Assembly (NCBI GenBank): GCA_949825025.1
Contig: OX463778.1
Coordinates: forward strand, 42,386,646-42,450,645
Source: Siphlonurus alternatus
Taxonomy: Eukaryota; Arthropoda; Insecta; Ephemeroptera; Siphlonuridae
DNA: 64,000 bases
Direction: 5' to 3'
The notes below the pieces were generated by a model. The model had not been told where the DNA came from. It did not search any database and saw nothing but the letters and a program-made list of their open reading frames with translations. This document shows positions 1-12,456 of the stretch, in pieces (the first letter of the stretch is position 1; every line of letters begins with the position of its first letter). The translations under genes were made by a program, and so were the position numbers.

Positions 1-2044
1 CTCCAGGTAATCTCTGTTTAATATTATATTTCTCTCACAGAGCTGTCGTGCCGCCAGGCGCCACGCAAATCTACATGTATACGCGCCGCCACAGTCGTAA
101 ACTTTTACTGTGTGTGCGTAAGAAACTTGCTTGCACCAAGCAGCCCACAAGGCATGTGTATAACATTTGTTATTCGCTCTCAAAAATAACTCACACTATA
201 AGTACCCTAACAAGCGAATTTGCAAGCCGAGGAAAACAAGACATTAGATCAAACATAAAAAAAAAAAAAATTGAGGAAATTTTGCATCGTATCTATATTT
301 GAGAAAAAAAAAATGTAAATATATAAAGTTACAATAATAATTTTAGACTTTAGAACTGTTTTATAAAGATTTAAATTTTGTTCGTATTCGGAAATACGAA
401 ATGTCACGGCATTTATTGTGTAAATGCAGTGTTGAAACTGAATGTAAATTCAACAGAGGAACAGGCACCATCATATATGCATTATTATGCAGTATTAGGG
501 TATATATATAATTTGTTCCATAACGATGTGTACTAGTTTCCCAATAGCTGCATGAAATGAAGTGGGACCAAGCATTATTATATATGACCTCAAACGTGCC
601 TACTTGTCCTGATGGTCGCTGTGCTACAGGATCTTTTGCTATAAATTGTTAATACTGGGTCGCGGTTTAAATCCAGAGAAAATGAGAGAATAACGTTAAA
701 AAAATCAATTGTAGAGCAGTTGGTATATTACTTTTCACTATAGAAGTATTATACCTTGAAGCTCCGTTTCCGAGCTTCCCAAATATCCTGCTATCCGAGA
801 TGACCTCTTTATGACTGCTAGTAGAAAGTTGGAGGACCACAAAAAGCACACTCGGCTGCAAACAAAGTTGAGGAAATGCCTGCTTGGTTCACCCACCCGC
901 CCACTGCTTTTTTATTTGTTGCGTGCCGCTCACAACTGTAATCGATCGTTCAGACTATGCAATACTGCAGTCATTTTTGCGTCTACATTGCAGTCTGACA
1001 ATGCCTCCTGCAGTCCCAATCCACTGTCTGTAAGTTTAGGTGCCAAAAACAGTTAATCGATCAGGCAATAAAAAAATCATTATGTTGTAAAAAGCCAATG
1101 TAGAATCTAAAATCAATAATGATTGTAATTTTGTTGTTCCATTTGTCCTCACGACGTTAAGAGGGTGATTACTCGCACTGAAAACAATAATCTGTTCTGC
1201 CACTTTGAAATGGTAATGTGTGACGTATAACATGAGAACCAGGTGCGTTTATGGGAGCGTAACTGTAATTAGTAGTAGATAACAATACAAAAATAAATTC
1301 TCAACCAACTTTTCATGATGCGGGTCATAATAAACAAACATCGATAAAAACACGAAAAGATAATAATAATATGATGTTGTATAATTTTAATATAATTGCA
1401 GTATAATTTAATTTTAAAATGTTGTACAGTACAGCTCTATCGCATTATTTGTACATTCCTGTTAAAAAAGAATGAGACAGAGCACGTACGCGTAGCACCA
1501 AAATGATATACCATCCACTATACTGTATGTATATATAATGATTAACTGCAGTATACGTAACATTTTCTATATGTCATTAATGTTACAAAGAAAATTGCCA
1601 GTAATTTGGTAATGTATTATAATTATTATCTTTGCAACTAACCATCTATATATATATATATTATATATGCCTTAATTTGTTATTTTGTGCATGTACTGTA
1701 CCATGTATTCTTGTATTGTATACAAACTCGGCGTCGTTCATCTGACAGCACAAAAGTAAATCGATTTATGTGAAGAAAATTATTACTCTGTACTAATCTA
1801 CGAGTATATAATGGGTGCGATCCGTATATCGGCAAACCGGTGAGAACCGGTTGTGCTTTGGTCCATAATTCGGCTCCCACCGGTGAAGCGAAAATCCGAA
1901 GTTTCCCGAAGTTTCAAAAGTCATCAGTTGGCGCGCGGAGAGAGCGGAGAGACGCAAGGCTGCTTCCAGCCCAGCCGTGTGACGTCACTGTTTAAAATTG
2001 GTGGGAAAAGTTTAAATATTTTACAAAACATATTTGATTTTCTG

Positions 2045-3475
2045 AGTCTATACGTCAAAAGAACGAAAACAATTTATACGAAAGGCATTACACCGAAAAC
2101 AAAAAGGACAAAAGTAATTTAACACGAAAACATTTTATACGAAAATATATTTATTAACCGAAATGGAAAATGTGCGAATGCATTTATAACGAAACTTAAA
2201 AAGCACGAAAGCATTTACATCATCGAAAATATTTTAGCCGAATTCAATAAATAATTCAATAAATAAATAAATAAATAAATAAATAATAATTCAATATAAT
2301 CACGAAAATCATTAGGCCGATATAGTTATTTTAACGAATTGAAATAAAAAACAACGAAAGTAAATTAGAACGAAAACATTTAAAACGAAATAAAAAAATC
2401 ACGAAAACAATTTGGCCGAAAGTTATTTGAATGAAAACATTTTGACCGAAAGTTATATGAACGAAAACATTTAAAACGAATGGAAAAATCACGAATACAA
2501 TTTGAACGAACGCTATTTGACCGAAATAAAAAACACCGACGAAGAAAAATAATTCAGGGACCGGATGCAAATTAATTTTTCGTGCATCCATGGATGCGCA
2601 TCCGAAAGCAAATTTATTTTTCATGCATCTGGGATGCGCATCCGGATGCAAATTTATTTTCCAGATGCATTAATTTTTTCCCGTGCATCTGGGATGCACG
2701 GATGCGGATGCAAGCCCATTTTTGCGCATCCGTGTGCATCTTAATTGCATCTGCATCCGCATCCGATCCTTGGTTTTTATAATACACTTTGTTTCTTGCA
2801 ATCTTAAACGACAAATGGCAAATAAATTTAAAAAATGTGCCTCGATCGTGTTATAAGATTTGGGTATCACGTCATAAATATAACCACGAAAACAAAAATC
2901 ACGAAAGCATTTGCAACGAATGACTTTATTCCGAAAACAATTATATCGAAAACAAATATAAACGAAATCATTTACCACGAAATTAAATTAACACGAAACA
3001 AAATAATAACGAGCACAAAAATCACGAAAACAATTTGTACAAAAGTAATTTGACCGAAATAAAAAAGGACGAATGTAAATTAGAACGAAATTATTTTAAT
3101 ACGAATTCAAAAATCACTAAAACAATTTGACCGAAAGTTATTTGAACGAAAACATTTAAGACGAATACAAACACTTCGAAAACAATTTGACTGAAAAGTT
3201 ATTTGAACGAAAACATTTAAGATGAATAAAAAAAGTAACGAAAACAATTTGACCGAAAATTATTTGAACGAAAACATTTAAGACGAATAAAAAAATCACG
3301 AAAACAATTTGACTGAAAAGTTATTTGAACGAAAACATTTAAGACGAATAAAAAAATAACGAAAACAATTTGACCGAAAGTTATTTGAACGAAAACATTT
3401 AAAACGAATGGAAAAATCACGAATACAATTTGAACGAACTCTATTTGACCGAAATAAAAAACACCGACGAAGAAA
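2045..3475. repeat. Left arm: degenerate short-unit tandem array
   Basis: About 1.4 kb built from units of roughly 18-24 bases with a recurring ACGAAAACAWTTTGA core, such as CGAAAACAATTTGACCGAAA and CGAAAACATTTAAGACGAAT. The phase and linker bases vary. The array is interrupted by the GGATGC block at 2565-2770. The same motifs appear as reverse complements at 4440-4880 and 6060-6950, which makes this one arm of the foldback element. Confidence 0.8.
2565..2770. repeat. GGATGC/GCATCC-rich tandem block, copy 1
   Basis: Roughly 40-base units alternate GCATCC/GGATGC words with AAATTTATTTTTC spacers. A closely matching block sits at 4942-5170 in the SAME orientation, although the surrounding arms are inverted relative to each other. 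Its open reading frames are by-products of the repeat. Confidence 0.8.
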
Positions 3476-3549
3476 AATATTAATAAAAATTATACCAATA
3501 TTATTAAAAAAAAAATTGTAAATTGAAATGAATGCAATAAAGAACAATA

Positions 3550-4374
3550 CAGACTGAGCCAGAAATGGTGTTCCGAAACCATGCTAAAATTTGGGCAGGT
3601 TAACTTAATTTGAGTTAGAAATTCGAAATTTGGGATACGTACGTAAAGCCAAGGGTTCTAAGTTCTTTTGACATGTGTTAAAAAAAAAATAAGATTAATA
3701 TTTCCTACCGTTTTAGGGGTGCATTCACGATTTGCATTTCATCCTTTTGGGATTTCCATGTTAAATTAAGTTGATTAGAAAATTTTTAGCCGATTTGCAC
3801 CAAATTTAGTTTTTAAAGTTTTCTGAGCACGTTGAAAAGTGGTGAAAACAACCCCTAATGAGATAATGACCCTTACTACGTGAAAAAATGATGCTATCAT
3901 AATTTTGATTATACCACTGAAACGCAAGAATTATATACTGTATATAGTACACTGTATATAATCGTTAACTGAAACGAGCTTATTTTTTTACCGCATGGCA
4001 GAAATGACCTTTGAATTTTCTGAATCGGAGCAAGTTAACGATTTATTTTTTAGGGGTGAAACACCATTAAATACAGCGTACTCTGAAAACCTTAAAAACT
4101 AATTTTGGTGCAAATCGGCTAAAATTTTTCTATCAACTTAATTTAACATGGAAATCCCATAAGGAAGAAATGCAAATCGTGAATCCACCCCTAAAACGGT
4201 AGGAAATATTAATTTTAAAATATGTTTAACACAATACATGTCAAAAGAATGTAGTACCCTTGGCTTTACGTATATATATATATATATATATATGCCAAAT
4301 TTCAAATTTCTAGCTCAAAGTTAACCTGCCCAAATTTTAGCATGGGTTCGGAACACCATTTCTGGCTCAGTCTG
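3550..4374. mobile_element. TA-flanked palindromic MITE, copy A (825 bp)
   Basis: The element begins CAGACTGAGCCAGAAATGGT and ends with the inverse, flanked by TA on both sides (3548-3549 and 4375-4376). The arms are imperfect inverted repeats over almost the whole length. TA target sites and short cut-and-paste-type ends suggest a Tc1/mariner-type non-autonomous element (inference). It is inserted in the repeat array of the larger foldback element. Confidence 0.8.
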
Positions 4375-4439
4375 TATATACTTCTTTATATATTGCATTC
4401 ATTTTATTTACAATTTTTTTTTTCTTTAATTATTGTCAT

Positions 4440-4880
4440 AAATTTTTATTAATATTTTTCTTCGTCGGTGTTTTTTATTTCGGTCAAATAGCGTTCATTC
4501 AAATTTTATTCGTGATTTTTTCATTCGTTTTAAATGTTTTCGTTCAAATAACTTTCGGTAAAATTGTTTTCGTTATTTTTTTATTTCGTTTTAAATGTTT
4601 TCGTTCTAATTTACTTTCGTTGTTTTTCAATTCGTTCAAATAACTATCGGCCAAATGGTTTTCGTAATTATTGAATTCGGCTAAAATGTTTTCGCTGTAA
4701 ATGCTTTCGTGCTTTTTAAGTTTCGTTATAAATGCATTCGCACATTTTCCATTTCGGTTAATTATACTTTCGTTTAAAATGTTTTCGTGTTAAATTACTT
4801 TCGTCCTTTTTGTTTTCGGTGTAATGCTTTTCATATAAATTGTTTTCGTTCTTTTATTTTTCGTTCTTTTGACGCAGACT
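4440..4880. repeat. Right-facing copy of the short-unit array
   Basis: Units such as TTCGTTCAAATAACTTTCGG and TTTTCGTTNTAAATGTTTTC are reverse complements of the left-arm units at 2045-3475. The segment ends in GACGCAGACTCAAGA near 4880, the inverse of the left-arm start at 2045-2060. Confidence 0.75.
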
Positions 4881-4941
4881 CAAGATTGGTTTAGAGGCCA
4901 TTAGCAAAAAACCTGATAAAAAGAGAAAAAAAAAGTTAAAA

Positions 4942-5170
4942 ATGGATGCAAATTTATTTTTCGCGCATCCGTGGATGCGCATCCGGATGCAAATTTATTT
5001 TTCATGCATCTGGGATGCGCATCCAGATGCAAATTTATTTTTCATGCATCTGGGATGCGCATCCGGATGCATTCATTTTTCCCCGTGCATCTGGGATGCA
5101 CGGATGCGGATGCAAGCCCATTTTTGCGCACCCGTGTGGATCTTGCATCCGCATCCACATCCGATCCCTG
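4942..5170. repeat. GGATGC/GCATCC-rich tandem block, copy 2
   Basis: Same unit structure as 2565-2770 and the same orientation, with one extra unit of the GCATCTGGGATGCGCATCC type. It is followed by a GATCCCTGAAAAATATTAAT junction that leads into palindrome copy B. Confidence 0.8.
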
Positions 5171-5251
5171 AAAAATATTAATAAAAATTACCAATATTAA
5201 TTAAACAAAAAAATAAATTGAAAATTGAAACGAATGCAATAAAGAACAATA

Positions 5252-6000
5252 CAGACTGAGCCAGAAATGGTGTTCCGATCGAACTCATGCTAAAATTTGG
5301 GCAGGTTATCTTTGAGATTGAATTTTGAAATTTGGCATACCTAAAGCCAAGGGTTCTAAGTTCTTTTGACATGTGCTAAAAAATTTTTAAACTTAATACT
5401 TCCTACCGTTTTAGGGGTGGATTCACGATTTGCATTTCTTCCTTATGGGATTTCCATGTTACATTAAATTGATAGAAAAATTTTAGCAGATTTGCATCAA
5501 AATTATTTTTTAAGGTTTTCAGAGCACGCTGTATTTAATGGTACGTGTTTCACCCCTAAAAATTAAATCGTTAACTTGCTCCGATTCAAAAAATTCAAAT
5601 ATCGTTTCTGAGGTAAAAAAATAAGCTCGTTTCAGTGGCATAATCAAAATTTTGATAGCATAATTTTTTCACGTAGTAAGGGTCATTATCTCATTATAGG
5701 AGTTGTTTTCATCACTTTTTAAATTACACCATTAAATTCAACGTGCTCTGAAAACCTTAAAAACTAATTTTGGTGCAAATCAGCCAAAATTTTTCTATAA
5801 ACTTAATTTAACATGGATATATCCCATAAGGAATCCACCCCTAAAACGGTAGGAAATATCAATTTTAAATTTTGTTTAACACATGTCAAAAGAATTTAGA
5901 ACCCTTGGCCTTACGTGTATATATATGCCAAATTTCTAGCTCAAAGTTAACCTGCCCAAATTTTAGCATGGGTTCGGAACACCATTTCTGGCTCAGTCTG
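5252..6000. mobile_element. TA-flanked palindromic MITE, copy B (749 bp)
   Basis: Same termini (CAGACTGAGCC / GGCTCAGTCTG) and TA flanks (5250-5251 and 6001-6002) as copy A at 3550-4374. The sequences just outside (GAATGCAATAAAGAACAATA and its inverse) are also inverted repeats, so the insertion sits at the centre of a larger palindrome. Confidence 0.8.
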
Positions 6001-6059
6001 TATTGTTCTTTATTGCATTCGTTTCAATTTACAATTTTTTTTTTAAATAATATTGGTAT

Positions 6060-6950
6060 AATTTTTATTAATATTTTTCTTCGTCAGTGTTTTTTATTTC
6101 GGTCAAATAGAGTTCGCTCAAATTGTATTCGCGATTTTTCCATTCGTTTTAAATGTTTTCGTTCAAATAACTTTCGGTCAAATTGTTTTCGTTATTTTTT
6201 TATTCGTCTTAAGGTAGAGATAATACGGATCAGCTGGCCCAATGCTAAAAAAATCCCATTCATAAAATTTATGAAAAAAATTTAAAATGTTCTCCTCTAC
6301 ATATTATCCCCTATCAGTAGGTAAAATATCAAGTATACAAAAACGAGCTAGTTTTCGAGTTATTAATTTTTCAAGTTCTCTATTTTAACATGGAGAAATG
6401 GATGAACTATAATATATACCATGTTAAATTAGTCAACTTTAAAAATTAATAACTCGAAAACTAGCTCGTTTTTGTAAACCTGATATTTTAGCTACTGATA
6501 GGGGATGTAGAGGAGAACATTTTAAATTTTTTTCATAATTTTTGTGAATGGGATTTTTTTAGCATTGGACCAGCTGATCCGTGTTATCTCTACCTTAAAT
6601 GTTTTCTTTCAAATATAACTTTTCAGTCAAATTGTTTTCGTGATTTTTTTATTCGTCTTAAATGTTTTCGTTCAAATAACTTTCGGTCAAATTGTTTTCG
6701 TGATTTTCGTATTAAAATAATTTCGTTCTAATTTACTTTCGTCCTTTTTTATTTCGGTCAAATTAATTACTTTCGTACAAAAATTATTTTCGTGATTTTT
6801 AATTGTTCTCGTAATTATTTTGTTTCGTGTTAATTTAATTTCGTGGTAAATGATTTCGTTTATATTTGTTTTCGATGTAATTGTTTTCGGGATAAAGTCA
6901 TTCGTTGAAAATGCTTTCGTGATTTTTGTTTTCGTGGTTTTGACGTGATA
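6060..6950. repeat. Right arm: inverted short-unit array
   Basis: This is the reverse-complement counterpart of the left-arm array. It is split by the TTAA-flanked palindrome at 6213-6594, and the array motif TCGTCTTAAATGTTTTCG is rejoined across that insertion. The part from about 6770 to 6955 matches 2865-3035 in inverse orientation. Confidence 0.75.
6213..6594. mobile_element. TTAA-flanked palindromic MITE, family 1 copy 1
   Basis: The left end reads GGTAGAGATAATACGGATCA and the right end is its near inverse. TTAA flanks both sides (6209-6212 and 6595-6598). Removing the element and one TTAA restores the host array, which confirms an insertion with TTAA target duplication. The inner arms (GAGCTAGTTTTCGAGTTATT and inverse) match the element at 22608-22978. 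TTAA targets are typical of the piggyBac superfamily; the assignment is inferred because there is no transposase. Confidence 0.85.
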
Positions 6951-7242
6951 CCTACTATACATCACACATTCTATGGCGATTTCAAAAAATGGCTGGTAAA
7001 GCGCGCCAAAAAATTTAACATCTGGTGAGAACAGCGTTCCGTATCTACAACCGGTGAGCTACAAGAAACCGGTGAAAGATGGTCCATAATTTACTCCCCA
7101 GTATCACCGGTTTTACCGATATACGGATCGCACCCAATATACGCCGCGCGTCGCAGGTTTAAGAAGAAAAATTTAAATTGTTTTTAAATGAGTTTTTACA
7201 CGTGGCAGCTAAAATAAATATGTGCACTATATTTATTACAAT

Positions 7243-7246
<4 letters not shown>

Positions 7247-7333
<87 letters not shown>
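7247..7333. repeat. (AT)n microsatellite
   Basis: About 43 uninterrupted AT dinucleotides just outside the right end of the foldback complex. Confidence 0.98.
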
Positions 7334-7337
<4 letters not shown>

Positions 7338-7819
7338 CTTATTATAATAAGTAACACTGTACGTAAGAGAAAATAACACAAAAGTTCATCGCACATGGCA
7401 CTCTATATATCCATCATTTTAGACTGAATACAAATTTTACCCACAGACTCGCATCTTCTTAAATACGCTAATTTATTTCTTGTTATCCTGTATTATATAT
7501 ATAAACAAACTAAAATTCTAATTTTTTAAAGAATATATAATTTATAAATATAAAGTGAATTGCGGGTTTTGCCGTATAAGGGGGGGGGGGGGGGGAGCCA
7601 CCCACTCGTGTATTTTGCTCAAATCAGAAAGAAAAGTGTAACACCCTACACAAGGTCAGATCTTGAAAACCAACCCCTTGCCTGCACGCCCTTGGCGGGT
7701 ACGTGACGTAATATTTAATTAAATGTATTATCATAATGTTGCACTAACGTATAATATAATATAACATTTATTTGACTGTATACCGGTGCATACTAATGTG
7801 AATAAGTGACATTACTTCA

Positions 7820-8060
7820 TTTACCGAGAGAACGTGTTTCCGGTCATTCTACCCAGAGTATATATTTGTCCGGCCACAAACGTTTGCAGCTTGCGGCCAA
7901 GCAGACGCGCTGTCTGACGGCTCCGGTGACGTCATGCGAGTGACACCGCACGCAGAGATACAGAACTCTTTCAGTCGGAGAACATGCAGCTCGACTCTCA
8001 AGTTTAATTTACATACACGCTAGCTGTTGGCCTCTCTTCGTCAGTAAGCTGAGTCTAATG
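7820..8060. other. GC-richer patch inside the bestrophin intron
   Basis: A compositional island with many CpG dinucleotides, a TGACGTCA palindrome at 7927-7934, a TATATATTT stretch near 7860 and a TTCAGTCGG initiator-like word near 7970-7980. No convincing reading frame or splice pair was found. It could be an enhancer, an alternative upstream exon or an old repeat. Confidence 0.3.
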
Positions 8061-9420
8061 TAGCAAACAATTCCGAGTAGTGTTATAGAACACTGTCAGG
8101 TTCGAATCCAGGAAAAAAAAAAAAAAACGGGGGGGGGGGGGGGCCTCTTCATAATTTAAAAATAATTGCTTGGAACTGTCATTCATAATTATATCATCTT
8201 CTGTCTTACTGACTATTTTAGAGATTTGAGTATTTAGTACTGACCGCTTAAAACGTTTTTTTATTTATTTATTATTATTTTATGACAAGCTTGGAAGTAA
8301 TGAGAGTGAATTTAATGAATTTATATATTTTATATAAAACTATAATATGTATGATAATTATATGTATCTAGCTGTACATCAGTATAAATAATTTTACTGT
8401 CCTGTCCGACAAAATTTACTGCGAGCATTAAGCATTAAGGTATAGCAGTTTTAGTATTTTACTTTAATTTGAGGAGAGCGGTCAATATAGCATTTTCTTT
8501 GCATGAATTTCTAATTTTTCATGGCAAGTAAAAAAATTAGGCTATAGTGGTTAAACTTTAAAATATTTCATTAAAATTAGTATTTATGTTATTATTGTAG
8601 ATCATAGCATTTGTGATAATATAATGCATGATTACATAAATATAGACTACATTGTATCAATCAATCAATTAATGAATTAAATATGATTACGAAATTATTA
8701 TAATCAAATTCTTTTAGCTTCATGTTATACATTTTTTTGTAAATATTTTCATTAAAATAGATTACCATGATGGCAAAATCAACTCATAAATTACTCCATT
8801 CTAACGTATTAGGCAATTAATAGTCCAACGATAGTTTTTTTTTAATTAATGTCCATCAGCTCTTGATTAATTACGCTACTAATTTTTCCTGCGGGAACAA
8901 CGTGCATTTGAGACTGACGGCGTGCAATTGTCGCTGGATTTATTGAAGTATTTGCGGCGGGGGTCAATTATCAGAGCAAACTCTCCGCCACAGAGCTGGG
9001 ACAGTTTTCCTTCTCCCTCACCCCTAAGTGTTTACTTTGTCAAATATTTACCTTCCTGCTCTTGATTAAACTGTTCATGTTTAATTTTCTTCATTCAACT
9101 TGAATATTACGAATATGTTCGCTATTTAACTCATTATAGCCAATTAAGATATAAATATAATATTGGATTTCGCACTTGAAGTGACATCAATTTGGTGTCA
9201 AAAAACAATATAGCAAATATAAATATGAAGAAGGAACTGCGCTTCTTCATGATAATTCAGGTTGGTGAACAAAATGAAGAGAGAAAAGTAGGAATTTCGT
9301 TGTTAATTTTTATTTAAAATTTAGAAAAAATTAATTTACATAATGTGCCATACATTATTCATATCACGATGCTAATTTTCTTTAATCATCACTTTTTCAA
9401 CTCCAATATATTGTACACTG

Positions 9421-9427
9421 TATATAC

Positions 9428-9517
<90 letters not shown>

Positions 9518-9518
9518 A
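9421..9518. repeat. (TA)n microsatellite with TGTA interruptions
   Basis: About 98 bp of TA dinucleotides ending in TATG repeats. Confidence 0.97.
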
Positions 9519-11439
9519 TTATATACTAAAAATAAATATTAACTACCAAATATACTAAAACCCACGATGCTTTCATTTTTCATTGGTTTTTATTATACAC
9601 AATAAATACAATAATATTTAATAATATGATCCACGCCGCGGGTCTTGCGGAGCACCGCAGGCACGATGTCACGGAATGGGCGGGACGACCATTAAAGTTT
9701 CAGGTGGAGAAGCGAGTGACAGCCATGCACGAGAGAAACAAAACGAAAGCAGTTTCCGAGAAACATATTATAATGGCCCATAGTCAGTGAGAATTCGGCA
9801 GATGAAAGTATATGACAAGGACGAATCAAATTGTGTGTGATTATATTTTTAAAAGGTACGATTTCAAAATCGAAAATTCTCAAAAATAATAATATAAAGG
9901 ATAAAGTCTGGTATTTGACTATATATATACGCACACCCGCTCTCATATTTTTTTAAAGGTATGCTGCGCTCTACAATATTGACTTGAATGACAAATTATC
10001 GTTATTCAATTTTTTTTTCTAGTTCCTTGCATGCATGGTCATAAAGAAATAACGTTTGAAAGAATATGACATTTATATTTAACAAATTTGGCAGTAACAT
10101 CTTCCAATATCTTCCAGATATACGAATAAAAAGACCAGGACAGAAACCCAGACCCTATATTTATACTTCCGGCTACTTCAGGAGTGAATATCATATAATA
10201 ATACATAAATTTGACGATAGTATAATTATGGGTTATGGACATACGTTTATTTAACTGTTTCCGGCTAAACAAACCAAAACGTGATCACCAAAATAACACT
10301 CGATTGTCTGCTATTCTTGCATATTACTGTACGATGCGAGAGTCTCGGTACGATGAGTTCTATAATAGGCACGCCGCCAGAACCAACGCTGAGCTGAGGG
10401 CTGACATAAAAACATTTTTGACGCGAGTGTGTCCGTCATGCTAATCAAACTTCTGAAAACAACACGGCGGCCAGCGATTCTCGGGAACTGCTTGCGCCAA
10501 AACGGGCACTTCTGAGCGAGCTAGGTGACATTATATATATACTCGGATTAACAATTTTAAGTGGCGATGTCATGCCGGTTTGGTTATGGACTTGAGTACT
10601 TGAGTAAACTTTTACAGCAAACATAGAATTGAATAGCAAACAAGTGAGCAGACGGTATAATAAATTTTGTTCAGTAGTCACGATTCAGAAGGTATTTTGA
10701 GTGACGTCATTTTGTCTCTTACTGCATTTAGACGAAAAGTGTCTGGAAAGTGGCCACAAGTAAGGGTCTATTTCTTGTCGACACCTCATGCACTGCACGG
10801 AGACAAATGAGGTAAACAACTACACGTTTACCAGTGCTCGTGCATGGTTGTGTAAATTAGATCACCACGGTTGCTTCGTCCCCTGCTCGCGGCGGTCATG
10901 CTTCACGTGATTTTTGCCCCTCCCTTCCCCTTGACGAATACAAGCAACGATTCGCGTCTCCGTCAATCATTATGCAGCTAATCCGGCCCACCCAACCGTT
11001 TGTAGGGCGCCCCCTTAACACAGCTGGTTCTCTTCTGTCTGCATGCACTCTGACCTCTAACATTGGAGACAAATGCACCATATGAGAGTGCGTGAAGCAA
11101 ACACGGTACACCTCTTGATTTTTTTTTTACCACACTGGCTGAATAGGCTGTAGATTCAAGAGAAAAATATTACAAATATATTATATTTGTATTTATAATT
11201 TCTTTATTGAACACGGAAACATAAACAACGAAGATATAATTATTTATGCAGAACACATGGAAGAGAATAAGAGTATTTACTATATAATATACCATCAGAC
11301 TTAACAGTCGTAACACCAGAGGGGTCTGTGACGTAACATTTCAGGCCTCCCAAATTCAAATTCACCACGCTTCCATGAGCTTCGAGGCCTTCGAGGAACG
11401 CCTACATATAATTACAGTCAAGCCATGCAGGAGTATTAA

Positions 11440-11777
11440 AGGGATACATGCCTCAAATTACAAATTAGACAGACATTAAGTGTTGTTCGAGTTTATAATA
11501 AACATTCGTATTATTTTTACATGCGCGCGGTGCGACTGTGCGAAGTCGCGCTACAAAAAAAGTCCTTGCTGACGTCACAACTCACAGCTAGCACCGATTA
11601 GCATTGAGTTGTGACGTCATCAAGGACTTCATGACGTCATCAAGGACTAAATTTCTTACTTTAAACTGCGACTTCGCACGGATGCATCACGCGTGGAAAA
11701 AAATGATGCGAATGTTGATTATATACTCTAAACCCACTTGGTGACCATCTAATTTGTAATTTGAGGCCTGTATGCCT
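11440..11777. mobile_element. TTAA-flanked palindromic MITE, family 2
   Basis: The ends are AGGGATACATGCCTCAAATT on the left and the inverse of AGGCATACAGGCCTCAAATT on the right. TTAA lies on both sides (11436-11439 and 11778-11781). The middle contains an inner hairpin with AAGTCCTTGNTGACGTCA arms; three exact TGACGTCA palindromes lie at 11570, 11612 and 11632. Confidence 0.8.
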
Positions 11778-12395
11778 TTAAAGTTTTGAACAAAGGTGTA
11801 CAGTATAATATGAGCGACTTGAGATGATGATTTAAAACAATGCCTGTTATCATAAAATCCAGCAAAATTAAACAATTATAACACAATTTTATTCTATAGT
11901 AGGTTTTAGAAATTCAACGTTTCCGGTCTTTAAAAATATAATTATACGACTGCAATATATGGCTTATATATTTTTTTTTATCAGGCGAGCATGTGTGTAA
12001 GAGAAGACACTTTTTTTTTTATATAATAAACTCCTTTATTTCTAAAAATATCTTGATTTAATCTAATTCTTTGATGTCAAATTTAGAGTTTATGAAACAT
12101 TTATACTGTAATTAATTTATATACATATAATATGTGCATATCATGCTATAATCCAGAGCGGGTAGGAGACTGCTCTGTATAATCATATAATTAAATAATA
12201 TATTGATGTATAACAAGATTTTTAAACTATCCCATACAAATCTTGTTATATTATAGCATTGTAATTTGATCGTTTTTAAATCTCTATTTATAAACGTCGA
12301 AACAATATTATCGTTTTTGTTTTTGTTTTTTCATAAATGGAATCAAATTTCAAATTACGCCCAACATACATGTAGGAAATATAGTAAAAAAAATA

Positions 12396-12456
12396 TAGGA
12401 GGCGAAATTTATTTTTTTAACGCCCATTTACAAAAAAAAATTAATTTCGTCTCCTA
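12396..12456. repeat. Short hairpin
   Basis: TAGGAGGCGAAATTTATTTT is followed, after a short loop, by its near-perfect inverse ending TTTCGTCTCCTA. Confidence 0.6.

Larger units (their letters stand above)
1813..7134. mobile_element. 5.3-kb nested foldback element complex
   Basis: The two ends are inverted copies of each other: GGGTGCGATCCGTATATCGG starts at about 1813 and its reverse complement ends at about 7134. CCGGTGA boxes and a GGTCCATAAT box recur behind each end. The interior holds opposite-facing arrays of short degenerate units, two copies of a TA-flanked palindrome, one TTAA-flanked palindrome and two copies of a GGATGC array. No transposase reading frame is visible, so this is non-autonomous. 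The architecture resembles foldback (FB/Galileo-type) transposons with repeat-filled arms, but the superfamily is inferred. No clean target-site duplication could be assigned because both flanks are AT-rich. Confidence 0.75.

Noticed and set aside
1..130. A plus-strand terminal exon: CTCCAG|GTAATC donor-like site at 6-7, CTCTCACAG acceptor at 40, then 20 codons to TAA at 98-100
   Set aside because: The implied intron would be 34 bp, the peptide is unfamiliar, and the region lies inside the inferred bestrophin intron.
2582..5200. Open frames with repeated WDAHPDAN- and FRSNCFR-type peptides
   Set aside because: They arise from the GGATGC block and the short-unit arrays of the foldback element. 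Several overlapping frames are open at once, as expected for repeats.
8080..8112. GGTTCGAATCC, an exact tRNA B-box word
   Set aside because: No A box, cloverleaf or acceptor stem could be built around it; at most a SINE fragment.
7196..9542. Open frames encoding IYIYIY repeats
   Set aside because: Translations of TA microsatellites, not genes. The same applies at 61633-61944.
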